A stretch of 64,000 nt of DNA from Hippophae tibetana (lineage: Eukaryota > Streptophyta > Magnoliopsida > Rosales > Elaeagnaceae). Positions 27,474 to 38,477 of this stretch are shown piece after piece. The notes under the pieces are model-generated. The model was given only the letters and a program-made list of their open reading frames with translations. It searched no databases and was not told the DNA's origin. The stretch is from positions 76,864,449 through 76,928,448 of the forward strand of contig CM072810.1 in NCBI GenBank assembly GCA_037013495.1, given 5' to 3'. Both the position numbers and the translations under genes were made by a program. Numbering within the stretch: the first letter of the stretch is position 1; each line of letters starts with the position of its first letter.

Positions 27474-27583
27474 CTAGGAGACTAGTTCTTGAAAGCCTTT
27501 GTGCCACTAGTCTTTCCTGGGAACGTTGCTCTGGCTAGGAGAATGGTATTTAAGGAGCCGTTTGCACCACCATTCTTTCCTGG
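27474..27583 (+). other. Twin leader hairpins with compensatory changes
   Basis: Two adjacent copies of a 61-nt unit each fold into the same hairpin. Hairpin 1 (27474-27520) pairs CTAGGA plus GACTAGT with ACTAGTC, a TT bulge and TCCTGG. Hairpin 2 (27535-27583) pairs CTAGGA plus GAATGGT with ACCATTC, TT and TCCTGG. Loops are 19 and 21 nt. The upper stems differ at two positions, and both changes are matched by complementary changes on the other arm, which supports conservation as RNA structure. The position in the 5' untranslated leader, before gag, suits a packaging or dimerisation signal, but that role is inference. Confidence 0.7.
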
Positions 27584-27789
27584 GAGCACTCTTGGTTAAT
27601 ACTAATTATGTTACAAAAAAAAATATAAAAAAAAATTAAAAAAAAATTAAAAAAAAAATGATAAAAAAAAAATCTTTTTTTTAGGGTTTAACTAGTTTTG
27701 TTTAGTGCTTTGTATTAAATAACATGTAAATTTTCTCTAAATTTTTTATTTTGTTGACAGGAGTTTTAAATTTACGTTCACAATAGTCT
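27584..27789 (+). other. A-rich leader before gag1 with a splice-acceptor-like site
   Basis: An A-rich tract (27614-27671) is followed by a T-rich stretch ending TTTTGTTGACAG at about 27760, which looks like a plant 3' splice site about 30 bp before the gag1 start. No donor can be assigned because sequence upstream of the leader is not present here. Otherwise I see nothing coding. Confidence 0.4.
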
Positions 27790-29127
27790 ATGTGTGGTAG
27801 GAGATCCTTAGGAAACCCTCTTACACCATATGTAAATAATTTTCATAAATTTAAACAAGTGTCAACAAAACTGGATTCTACCCATCAACCTGTTTTTGAG
27901 CCAAACATAGAACCAAGTCTTAATCCTTTGCTAGAACCAAAAGAAATGGAGGAAAACCAACATATTAGGGAAACCACGATGAAGGAGTTTGCAAGACCGG
28001 TAATAGGCACGGCAACTGCCGCTATCCAGTTGGGAGAGGCTGCTCGGAATTATGACCTTAAAAATATTCATTTTTCTATGCTTCCTTCCTTTTATGGGCT
28101 ACCTAATGAAGATTCTCTTTCCTTTATGAGAGATTTCTATGCTACGGTCCAAACATTCCCCCTCGGTATTCTAAACGAGGATCAACTTAGGATGAGATGT
28201 TTTCCCTACACTCTAAAGGATAAGGCCAAAGCTTGGTTGATGTCACTTCCCCCAGGTTCTCTGATGACATGGGGTAACATTTACAATAAATTCATGGGAA
28301 AATTCTATTCCCATCAAAAAACATCAGAGTTGAGAGGAAAGATTACTACTTTCTCTCAGATGGATGGAGAACCATTCCATGAAGCTTGGGATAGGTTCAA
28401 GATGTTTCTCACTCAGTGTCCCCATCATAGCTTTCCCCTCCAGTTGCAGAACCAATTCTTTTACGATGGACTTACACAACAATGTCAGTTCATTGTCGAC
28501 AACGCTGCAGGAGGAGCAATAGTTGAAAAGACTGCCTTAGAGACGTATAACCTCTTTGAGATGTTGGGTGCTAATTCCCAACAGAAAAGCTCCCGAGTGA
28601 GAAAAGCTGGAGTTCATGAAATCGACTCCAGTAATGAAGTTCAACAACAACTTGTTCAACTGACTAAGCAAGTTGCCCTTCTCGCTACACAAACCAACAT
28701 CAATAATGAACAATATGGTTTGTACAGCAACATGGGACATGGTACTGAAGCCTGTCCATATCAAGGAGAAACAACTGGACCTGAACAGGTCAATGTGTTG
28801 GGAGCGTATCAACAAAGACCAAGGTTTGACCCCAACTCAAATACCTATAATCCTGGGTGGAGAAGTCATCCAAATTTCTCTTGGAGGCAAAACAACCCTC
28901 CTTTCACTCAAAGCTCAAACCAAGCAGGTCAGCAATTCCACCCACCTATTCCAAGAAGCATTCCCAATAAACCAACCTTGGAGGACAACTTGAATTCTTT
29001 TATTCAAGTATGTAGGGATAATCAATCTAAAACCAATCAACGGTTGGACTCTGTGGAAGCTTCTATCAAAAAGGTGGAAGTTCAAGTTGAACAGTTAGTT
29101 GAACATTTGCAAAAAGGCAAAGACTAA
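27790..29127 (+). CDS. gag1: stand-alone Gag-type reading frame of element 2
   Basis: A 445-residue frame that looks whole. Residues 1-60 are a variable, proline-containing N-terminus. Residues about 85-265 form the plant retrotransposon gag core (YTLKDKAKAWL near 130-140, FHEAWDRF near 186, [12 protein letters not shown] near 207). A helical stretch follows near 279-300, a degenerate zinc-knuckle-like patch near 312-322, a proline/asparagine-rich linker, and a C-terminal predicted coiled coil at 396-442. By hand alignment the core is about 70 percent identical to gag2, and the C-terminal coil also aligns, so gag1 is a paralogue of the whole Gag part. Its stop falls just where gag2 would run on into protease. 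In the family Gag forms the virus-like particle in the cytoplasm. The start context is unremarkable; no earlier in-frame ATG was considered. Confidence 0.85.
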   Translation: MCGRRSLGNPLTPYVNNFHKFKQVSTKLDSTHQPVFEPNIEPSLNPLLEPKEMEENQHIRETTMKEFARPVIGTATAAIQLGEAARNYDLKNIHFSMLPSFYGLPNEDSLSFMRDFYATVQTFPLGILNEDQLRMRCFPYTLKDKAKAWLMSLPPGSLMTWGNIYNKFMGKFYSHQKTSELRGKITTFSQMDGEPFHEAWDRFKMFLTQCPHHSFPLQLQNQFFYDGLTQQCQFIVDNAAGGAIVEKTALETYNLFEMLGANSQQKSSRVRKAGVHEIDSSNEVQQQLVQLTKQVALLATQTNINNEQYGLYSNMGHGTEACPYQGETTGPEQVNVLGAYQQRPRFDPNSNTYNPGWRSHPNFSWRQNNPPFTQSSNQAGQQFHPPIPRSIPNKPTLEDNLNSFIQVCRDNQSKTNQRLDSVEASIKKVEVQVEQLVEHLQKGKD

Positions 29128-29466
29128 TTTGAAACTTAAACGAATTCAATGAAGAGGAGACATTGAGTTTTTCATTCTGCAATCTCCAAGCAATGTCTTA
29201 CTAGAAGACGATAAATTTTAGTCCTGTATGGGAGGTCACCCATTATTGTATTTTCCTTTGTTTTAGTTTGCGTGTAATAAAAATTCAGATGAAATAAAAT
29301 TCGTTTGTTTCAAACATTCTGTCCATTCGTTTAAAAAAAAAATTTAGGTTCCTTGCACTTTTTGCATTTACGTTTTATCAAGTTATAAATATTTTTTAGA
29401 GATATCTACTAAGAGCAAATTGTTGATACACAATAGGAGGAGGATCATTTTCAACTACAAACAACC
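29128..29466 (+). other. Spacer between gag1 and gag2 with paired hairpins
   Basis: Two hairpins follow the gag1 stop: GTCTT/AAGAC at 29195-29209 and ATGGG/CCCAT at 29228-29243. The same pair in the same order follows pol at 36621-36669. The rest is AT-rich, with a T-run ending ATATTTTTTAG near 29398 that resembles a splice acceptor. It ends just before the gag2 ATG in the context CAACCATGGG. The corresponding spacer in element 3 is 55884-56231. Confidence 0.6.
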
Positions 29467-30725
29467 ATGGGAGATGCTGAAGATAGGCGGAAAAAGATGA
29501 AAGAATATACAATGCCAATCATTGAAAAAGATTCATTATTCTTTGTTGCCTTCCTTTTACGGTATCCCTAATGAAGACCCTTTGCATTTCATTCGAGAAT
29601 TCTATGCTATTGTCCAAACCTTTCCACTACATGCAATTAATGAAGATCAACTTAGGATGAGGTGTTTTCCTTACACTCTCAAAGATAAAGCTTGGTCATG
29701 GTTCATTACTCTACAGTCAGGTTCTCTTAAAACTTGGGAGGCAGTCTATGAAATTTTTATGGGTAGGTTCTATTCCCATCAAAAGACTGTTGATCTAAGA
29801 ACAAAGATAGCAACATTTTCTCAAATGTATGAAGAGCCCTTTCATGAAGCTTGGGAACGATTCAAACTCCTTTTCATTCAATGTCAAAATCATAGCTTTC
29901 CATTACAGCTACAAAACCAATTCTTTTACGATGGATTGACACTACAGAGTCAATACATGGTTGATAATGCTGCTGGAGGTGCTGTAGGAGAAAAGACCGC
30001 AGAGGAAACCTATAATCTCTATGAGCTATTGGGTTCTAATTCCCAACAAAGAGGTGGTAGAAGGAAAGCAAAGGTCAATGAAGTCGGCTCTGATAATGAG
30101 ATAACCTTGCAACTTGCTGAATTGACTAAACAAGTGAAATTCCTCACTTCCCACCAAATTTCAAATCAAGAGGTATGTGAAGTGTGTTGTTCAATTGGGC
30201 ATGGTACTCATAATTGTTCAAATACTTGTGATTCTAGTGTCGATGCCATAGAGGAAGTCCAATCTTTTCAAAGGTATCATCCAAACACCTATAATCACCC
30301 AGCCTACACCCAATATCCAACACTAAGGTCGGATAACAACCACCCTTACCCACCAAGCCAATCTTTTAAACCAACCTTAGAAGATAGCTTGAATGCTTTT
30401 ATTCAAGTTAGTCGTGACAACCAATTGATGACTAATCAAAGGTTGAACACCATGGAGGCTTCGGTTAAAAGAATTGAATCTAAAGTTGGGCAACTGGCTG
30501 AACAAATGCAAAAGAAAGAACCAGGAAAGTTGCCCAGTCAACCAGAACAAGCAAAGGATGTTAGAACCCTTCGAAGTGGTAAGGTAGTCAATACCAGTTT
30601 ACCTGAAATCTCTAACAATCTACCTTGTAGTTCAGGTAACAGAGAAGGCGATACTCTAATCTCGCAAAAAGGAGAAACAAGTGTTAAACTTAACAAGCCT
30701 TCTGAAAAACTCATTGGGGGGTCAT
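29467..30725 (+). pseudogene. gag2 region of element 2, broken
   Basis: This is the second Gag-type region, starting at an ATG in a strong context (CAACCATGGG). It shows the gag core with [22 protein letters not shown] and [12 protein letters not shown] motifs, then a CCHC zinc knuckle of the CX2CX4HX4C type, and a C-terminal coiled coil ([13 protein letters not shown] onward). The related copy in element 3 shows that this Gag runs directly into protease as one Gag-Pol frame. Here the region is broken, and an antisense solo LTR follows immediately at 30726. Protein-level similarity to the 56232 copy is very high. Confidence 0.88.
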
Positions 30726-32094
30726 TGATGAACGAAAACCGGCATCGCCGATCTTCGCAAATACTTTGGTTTTAATATTTATAAAACTCTCGCAAGTGCA
30801 CGAATCATTTCGAAGAAAATGATAAGTATACTCCCAAGGTCGATCTAAGGAAGGAATGTATGTGGTTTTTAATTTATTATTCAAACTTTTAAAAAACGAA
30901 ATTAAATCCTAAACATCCTGTCACGATAGTTTGGTTTTTGTGTTCCTAATCTAATAACATAAAATAAACATATATACAGATTAATTAAATATAATCTAAT
31001 AACATAAAAAAATAAACATATATACAGATTCAATAAATATTCATGCAAATTTTATCATTTATATTAGCGGAGTATTTATGGATATAATAACTAAATTAAT
31101 TATGCTTGCTCATATTATCTAGGTTATTAAAGATATAAATTGATATTTTATTGATTCTCTCTTTTTTATATAAATACCACCTTTGGTGGGGTTAGATATT
31201 CTTTGTTAACTAAACAAATCAATTAACACCTATGGGTGGGGTTGATAACTAATATGCTTAATTAAATTAATTCCTTTTTCTAAGAGATTGAAAATGAATC
31301 ATTTAAATGCCACCTTTGGTGGGGTTAGACAGTTTAAACTTTATTCAAGGTGTCCAAATTAAACATAAGAATTTAATTATCCGAGTACTAACTTTCAAGT
31401 TTTAAAACCACTATTGAAAACATGTTGTCAATACATTTTCACATAATAATTCTTATAAAAACTTTTGAAATAGAGTTTCACTCTAACTACCGGGCGATTG
31501 TACCAACAAATAAAAGAGCACTATTCTAAATTAGACCGGATAACTAAACCTAAAAATCTAATTTTCAGTTTTAAGTTTGTAATGAAAAATAATATATTTC
31601 TCTCTAACATTCTTAATATAAAATCTTGAATAAAAACAAAATCAATTCATTTTAGAAATTTTCACCTATTTAATATTTCGCAAGCATAACAACGTTATTA
31701 TTATATCATGTTTATAAACAGCTAGCAGAGTTAAATTTAATCATAGACAAATTAAATATAACATGTAAGAATAAAGCATAAAAATAACTGTAAAGAAAAT
31801 AAAATCCTTACAGAACTTCGACGCTATTCCCGTTGCTAGAAAACCTCCAAGCGGAATTTGCACTCCCATTTATTGAATCAAAAACTAAATTATTACAAAA
31901 ACATTACAAGTTCCTCTCAAAAAGAGAAGAACACTAAAACTAAGAGAATTGAACTAAAAACTAAGAAGGAAACTAAGAAAAACTTAGAAACTAAGAAAGA
32001 AATTAAGGAAAACTCAAAAAAACTAAGAAATGAGAGAAAGAAAGAAGAGAGAAGTGTGGTTTGAAGGTGTGTTTTGAAGTGAAGGGAAGGGGGG

Positions 32095-32102
32095 TATTTA
32101 TA
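32095..32102 (-). promoter_or_regulatory. TATA box of nested antisense LTR
   Basis: TATAAATA on the minus strand in the conserved LTR promoter block. If active it would transcribe leftwards, antisense to gag2 and gag1 of element 2. Confidence 0.65.
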
Positions 32103-32168
32103 GGTGAGGATGGAGAGAAAAAGTAGAGAAAAAAATGTTAAAAAAATGTAAAAACGCGGATTATTGAT

Positions 32169-32195
32169 TGCTGACGTCATTTGATGACGTCAGCA
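32169..32195 (-). promoter_or_regulatory. Palindromic TGACGTCA pair in nested LTR
   Basis: Perfect 12-bp arms TGCTGACGTCAT with a 3-base spacer, in the same place relative to the TATA box as in the other LTRs. It is a probable bZIP-class binding site. Confidence 0.68.
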
Positions 32196-32748
32196 TGACA
32201 TGGGGCGGCTGCACAGTACCGGGTATGAACAGTGCCGAGTCTGATGAACAGTACCGGGGTATGAACAGTGCCGAGTCTGATGAATAGTACCCGCGGATGA
32301 ACAGTACCCGCGGATGAACAGTGCCGAGTCTGATGAACAGTACCGGTGTATGAACAGTGCCGAGTCTGATGAACAGTAACCGCGGATGAACAGTGCCGCG
32401 CGCTGCTGCCTGGGGCGGTGCTGGGCGGTGGGGCGCGGCGGCGCGTTTTTCTCTTTTTTGACATTTTTGACCTTTTTGACCCATTTTGTCCAATTTTTCC
32501 ATATTTGTCGACCTTTCCGCATTTATTTATTAATATATTTGTGATGTATTGCTTCCAGTATTCTTCTTTGAGTTTTTAAGTTGCGTTTTTAAGCCAAAAT
32601 ACCTGAAAAACAATAAAAATACCCGTGATTCCGAAAAAGACAAATTTATATAAATATATGATAAAACATATAAATATATATATTTTTAATCAATTAATGT
32701 GCATAAAATCATGGTTATTTTAGTGCTTTTTGAGCACTCATCAGTCAT

Positions 32749-35700
32749 CTAACACCCCCAAAATTCAAAAGACAACAGAACCACACCAGATACAAGTACC
32801 TTTTCCCCACCGGTTAAAAGAGTCCAAACAAGATAAGCAATTCAATGATCTTTTTAATATGCTCTCTAAAGTGAATATCAATTTACCATTGTTAGAAGTG
32901 ATCATGAATGTGCCCTCATATGCCAAGTTTTTCGAAGAGTTGAACACTAAGAAAAGGAGGTATGAACTGAATGAACGAGTAGTAGTATCAGAAATTTCTA
33001 GCACTGTACTTCAGCACAAACTACCCCCTAAGTTGAAAGACCCTGGAAGTTTTATTATAAACATAACTATGGGGGATAGGAAGGTTGCTAAAGCAATGCT
33101 TGATTTAGGTGCTAGTATAAATTTGATGCCCTACTCTATATTCTTACAACTCAATCTAGGGGATTTAAAACCCACAACTATGTCCCTTCAACTTGCAGAT
33201 AGATCTCTTAAATATCCAGAGGGAATAGTTGAGGATGTTTTGGTACAGGTAGACAAACTGATAATACCTGTTGACTTTGTGGTTCTGGATATGCAAGAAA
33301 ATCCAGCATTGGACAGAGAGCACACAATATTGCTTGGTAGGCTATTTATGGCAACTACTAAAACTATTATTGATGTCCAAGATGGAAATTTGACAATGAC
33401 AGTCTTAGGGGAGACCGTTCATTTTAAAGTTTTTGATTCTTCACCTTTTCCTTCTATTTCTGCCATCGATGAAATATTCGAAGTTGATCCTTTGGATAAT
33501 CTTGTCCAAAGCACCTTTTTACAAAGCAGAATAGAAGACAAGCTTGAAACCGTTCTTACACTTGAAAAGGTTGAAGAAGATTTAGATGAGGAAATTAATG
33601 GGTACCTTAAACAACTAGACAATGATGAAGTGATGACAAAATCTAGTACACTTTTAAATCTACCCAGTTCTTCATCTAGTAAAGAGGCCAATCCACCTGA
33701 ACTTGAACTCAAAGTCTTACCTGAGCACTTAAAATATGTGTTTTTGGGAGAGGGAGAAACTTATCCAGTGATAATTTCTTCAACCTTGACCAAACCACAA
33801 GAAAAGGAACTCATCAAAGTGCTTAAACAGTTTAAGAAATCTATAGGTTGGAGTACAGGGGATATAAGAGGCATTAGTCCAACAATGTGTATGCACAAGA
33901 TCAACTTGGAGGATGGTGCTAAACCTGTACGAGAGGCCCAAAGAAGACTAAACCCAAACATGCAAGAGGTAGTTAAAAAGGAAATTCTTAAATTATTAGA
34001 AGAAGGGATTATCTATCCTATTGCAGATAGTAAGTGGGTTAGTCCAGTGCATGTGGTACCAAAGAAATCTGGGATAACAGTTGTTAAAAATGACAAAAGT
34101 GAATTAGTGCCCACTAGAATAATCACTGGATGGAGAATGTGTATAGATTTTAGGAAACTAAATTTATATACGAAAAAGGATCACTTTCCTCTTCCATTCA
34201 TTGATCAAATGTTGGAAAGATTAGCTGGGCACGAATTTTACTGTTTTTTGGATGGACTGTCTGGATATTATCAAGTACCCATAGCACCAGAAGATCAGGA
34301 AAAGACCACATTTACATGTCCTTTTGGAACATTTGCTTTTCGCAGAATGCCATTTGGGTTATGCAATGCCCCTGCCACTTTCCAGAGATGCATGATATCT
34401 ATTTTCTCGGACATGGTGGAGAAATTAATTGAGATTTTCATGGACGATTTCTCTGTCTTTGGGAACTCATTTGATGATTGCTTACATAAATTGACTTTGG
34501 TTTTAGAGAGATGCATTGAATGCAATCTAACCCTTAGTTGGGAGAAAAGTCATTTTATGGTTCAACAAGGGATAGTTTTAGGACATATAATTTCAAACAA
34601 GGATATTGAAGTTGATAGGGCAAAAGTTGAATTGATATCCAAACTACCTCCCCCTACATCTGTGAAGGGGATAAGAAGCTTCTTGGGACATGCAGGATTT
34701 TACAGACGATTTATTAAAGATTTCTCTAAAATAAGTCGTCCCTTATGTAACTTGCTATCCAAAGATGCTGATTTTGATTTCAACAATGACTGCCTTACTT
34801 CCTTTAATACCTTGAAAGATAAACTCACATCTACCCCTGTTATAATGGCACCAAACTGGTCTTTACCCTTTGAAATAATGTGTGACGCTTCTGATTATGC
34901 AATAGGAGCAGTCCTGGGACAAAGAGTGGATAAGCGTTTACATGTCATCTACTATGCTAGCAAAACACTCAATGATGCCCAGATGAATTACACCACCACT
35001 GAAAAGGAATTCTTGGCTATAGTATTCTCTTTAGACAAATTTCGGTCTTATTTAGTAGGATCTAAAGTGATTGTGCATTCTGATCATGCTGCTTTAAGAT
35101 ACCTATTAAGTAAACCAAATGCCAAGCCAAGATTAATCAGGTGGGTATTACTCTTACAAGAATTTGACCTAGAAATCAAGGATAAGAAAGGCAGTGAAAA
35201 CTTAGTAGCTGACCATTTGTCTAGGTTGATTTCTGACTTCAATTCTCTTAAAGATGAGAGTAATGAAGATATAGTTGAAACCTTTCCTGATGAACAGTTA
35301 TTTTTCATAGGTCCGAACCCATGGTATGCTGATATTGTAAACTATCTTGCCACTGGTGTTTTGCGACCTAACACTTCATATCAGGACAAGAAAAGGTTTT
35401 TTAAAACTATTAAGGACTATTTCTGGGATGACCCTTATTTATACAAGATTGGTCAAGATCAAGTCATCCGGAGATGTGTACCTGAAGAAGAACATAAGAG
35501 CATTCTGACTTTTTGTCATGAACTTCATTGTGGGGGTCATTTTGGAGGAGAAAAGACAGCCCGTAAGATATTACAGTCTGGATTCTTTTGGCCCACTCTT
35601 TTTAAAGATGCTCATATGTTTTGTGCACAATGTGATAGATGTCAAAAAACAGGAAACATAAGCAAAAGAGATGAAATGCCTTTGACATCTAATTTAGTTG

Positions 35701-36608
35701 TTGAACTCTTTGACGTATGGGGGATTGACTTTATGGGTCCTTTTCCCCCATCTAATGGTTTTCAATACATTTTGGTTGCTGTGGATTATGTGTCCAAGTG
35801 GGTAGAAGCTATCCCCACCAAAACCAATGATGCTAATGTTGTTGTGAAATTCTTGAAAGATTTCATATTCAGTAGGTTCGGAACGCCTAGAGCTATAATA
35901 AGTGATGGAGGTAGCCATTTTTGTAACAAACTCTTTGATGGAGTACTAAACAAGTACAACATCACACATAAGGTAGCTACTCCATATCATCCTCAAACTT
36001 CCAGTTTAGTGGAAGTAAGTAATAGGCAAATTAAGGGAATACTGGAACGCACTGTGCGTCCCTCAAGGAAGGATTGGGCATTTAAGTTAAATGATGCCTT
36101 ATGGGCATACCGCACCGCTTACAAAACACCTATTGGGATGAGCCCTTACCGGTTAATCTTTGGGAAAGCGTGCCACCTTCCAGTTGAACTTGAACACAAG
36201 GCTTATTGGGCAATTAAAGAGCTAAACATGGATTTAGATAAAGCAGGTGAAAAACGAGTACTCCAGCTTCATGAGTTGGAATAAATTAGGAATGAAGCCT
36301 ATGAGAATGCCAAATTATACAAGGAGCGTACTAAGCGCTATCATGACAAGAGGCTAGTTCCTAAGACTCTTCACCCTGGAATGAAAGTTCTTTTATTTAA
36401 CTCTCGTTTGAGATTGTTTCCAGGAAAGCTAAGATCAAGATGGGATGGACCATTCAAAATAGTTCAGGTATCTGAACATGGAGTGGTAGAACTATTGGAC
36501 TCCAAGACACAAAAAACGTTCAAAGTTAATGGCCATCGTGTCAAGCCTTATGTGGAAGAACCAAACAACATTGCTGAAATGGATTGCATTTGGCTGAGTA
36601 ACCCTTAG
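32749..36608 (+). pseudogene. pol region of element 2: protease, RT, RNase H, integrase (broken)
   Basis: Domains in order. Aspartic protease at about 33030-33390, with the Athila-type LDLGAS motif near 33099-33116. Reverse transcriptase at about 34020-34560, with [17 protein letters not shown] and the catalytic FMDD near 34437. RNase H at about 34870-35110, with [13 protein letters not shown] and the [11 protein letters not shown] end. Integrase with an HHCC zinc finger (35513-35645), the catalytic core from GIDFMGPF through ISDGG and TPYHPQTS (35700-36100), and a C-terminal RWDGPFKI patch (about 36440). The family copies RNA into DNA in particles and integrates it in the nucleus. The region lies just right of the nested LTR and is broken, with few breaks. 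It is about 98 percent identical by eye to the element 3 pol. Confidence 0.93.
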
Positions 36609-36620
36609 CACCAAAAAGAT

Positions 36621-36669
36621 ACGTCTTGCTAAGACGTTAAACTAAGCGCTGGATGGGAGGCAACCCATC
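36621..36669 (+). other. Paired hairpins after pol
   Basis: ACGTCTT-GCT-AAGACGT at 36621-36637 and GATGGG-AGGCAA-CCCATC at 36652-36669 start 13 nt after the pol stop. They match, in order and type, the pair after gag1 (29195-29243), and are conserved in element 3 at 61412-61460. Probably RNA structures; function unknown. Confidence 0.65.
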
Positions 36670-36902
36670 ATGTTAGGTAATATTTTGTTATTTGTTTTAT
36701 TTACTTAATTTTATTGTTTATTTTAGTTTACTTGTATGTGAATAATTTTTAAAATTGTTAAAACTAAAATATTTGTTGAGATGTTAGAAGTTCACAGCGA
36801 TATGTCTGTATACACTTTAATGATGAATATGATGGATGCACCTGCATTTCTTCATTACTACTTACACATTCTCAAGAAATAGGTAATCTTTCTCCTCTTT
36901 TC

Positions 36903-36970
36903 TCTTTATCTTTAATTTGCAGTTGTTACATTGAGGACAATGTAAGTTCTAGGTTGGGGGTGGTGAAAAG
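36903..36970 (+). other. Splice-acceptor-like site, hairpin and internal polypurine tract
   Basis: A pyrimidine-rich run ending AATTTGCAG (to 36922) is followed by a perfect 8-bp hairpin TTACATTG-AGGA-CAATGTAA (36926-36945) and by AGGTTGGGGGTGGTGAAAAG (36951-36970). The last shares GGTTGGGGGT with the true polypurine tract next to the 3' LTR. Internal polypurine tracts and spliced downstream messages are reported for Athila relatives with env-like genes, so this may be a leftover of that layout. Element 3 has the same block at about 61700-61766. Confidence 0.5.
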
Positions 36971-38477
36971 TTACCATGCTTAATAAAAAAAATAAAAAAT
37001 ATATATATATATATATAAAAAATTATCACAAAAATGTATCATTTCTTTAAATCAAATTTAAGTAAATAGTTAAGTCTTTGGTACTGTTAGATTAATTTTT
37101 GAAAACATATCATGAAAAGTTTTGTAATTATTTTTGATAATTAGTTAGTTTTTGTCATAACTAGTATTTCTTGATAAAATGTGGAAATTATATTAAACCC
37201 AAAATCGGTGTTTATGAATTTTTTTAGTGGAGACTACCCTTGTGAGATATAATTTGAGCCTAATTTCTTTTATTCAGAGTGAAATATATATTTTTTCTAC
37301 TCCAAACACATTTCTTATTTATTCAAAAAGTTTAGATGATCTCTATAGGTATTAGCATTGAATGTATGAATTTTTTCTCATCTTAATAGAGTATCATATA
37401 TTTTTGATTATTATTTTTGTTTAGATTAAAACGATTTGAGTAGAAATTGATAGTATATGCTTATATCTCATTCATGCATGACTGCTACAAAAACAAGAAG
37501 ACATATCTGGGGTTACCTAAACCATGATCAAACAGAAAAGCCACAAAATTAACCACTCACCAAAATCCAAAAAAAAAAAAATGTACAATATGTACATGGG
37601 TTGACTCTCTAAAAAATACATATATAAAAAAAAATGTATAGAGAGATAAAAAAAATAGTATCATCTACATACTATGACCCACATTGCCTACAAAGTTGTG
37701 AGTAAAGGCTAATTACAAAAGAAAGATATAGGAAGTAATTCCCTAAAAAGTCATTGCAATTTCTTCATTTGTAAAAGCATATATCTTGAAATTCTTTCTT
37801 AATGAGTTGGATTTATGCATGAAAATAATTTTTGTATATGATATCTTTATAATTTATACATTCGATTCCTTTCATGAGATCAATGTTAAAATAACACTTT
37901 GAGCCTTTATTCTTTATACATATGCGAACATATTAGTTCATTTCTATACATCAACTCTTTCGCATATAAATTAGTATGAGTGTTTGAACCCATAGGATTC
38001 AGTGCTTTGAGAGTATTGACTTGTGAGGAATAGAGTCGAAGCGAATTCTGATTCATGACACTGAAATTGGGTAAAATTAAATTGATACATTTTTGAAATG
38101 AAATATGAAAATGATTTTCGACTAATTATTGTAATAAAATCATGATTGTTTAAAGAGATTAAAATAACTTATGCTTGAGATTTTAATTATGATCTTAAAG
38201 GAGATTAAAAAGTATGAGATATTTTTGTGATATGTTGTGTTCTTTTATTCTTAAATTAATTTTTGATTGTGTTGTAATTTTAATTTTTGATTTGATTGTT
38301 TTTATTTTTACATTTAGTTCAATGTTTATGGGTATCATTACTGAAAACCCTCACGAGACTCAAACTCGTCCACTAGGGCAACCTAGGGGTTTAACGGCTT
38401 GTTGCATAGGCTAAATGCAACCGTTTCAATCCACGAAAGTGATTTAGGATAGTTTAATTTTTAGTTTTTATCGCTTC
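36971..38477 (+). other. 3' noncoding region of element 2
   Basis: About 1.5 kb of AT-rich sequence with a short (AT)n run near 36997-37015 and A-rich tracts near 37570 and 37627. The longest frame is a 66-codon hydrophobic one at 38214-38414, too weak to call. Athila relatives often carry an env-like gene in this position; I see no convincing trace of one. The first two-thirds is shared with element 3 (to about 62400). Confidence 0.6.

Larger units (their letters stand above)
30726..32743 (-). mobile_element. Antisense solo LTR nested in element 2
   Basis: A complete LTR of 2018 bp on the minus strand, from TGATGAACG to GCACTCATCA, flanked by the target duplication GTCAT (30721-30725 and 32744-32748). 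The element 3 copy of the same coding region (57536 onward) is uninterrupted there, confirming the insertion. It is the same LTR family as 24323 and 38516, but its U3 repeat block is a longer mixture of ACTGTTCAT units. It carries a TATA box (32095-32102, minus), the paired TGACGTCA palindrome (32169-32195) and a polyadenylation signal (31869-31874, minus). It inserted after element 2 and then lost its internal part by LTR-LTR recombination. Confidence 0.96.

Noticed and set aside
33419-35918. Several minus-strand frames of 66-97 codons opposite pol, also at 57356-60713
   Set aside because: They are antisense shadows of the well-supported pol domains.
38214-38414. 66-codon hydrophobic frame in the 3' noncoding region, considered as an env-like remnant
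   Set aside because: Too short, with no motif, and its hydrophobicity is expected from T-rich sequence.
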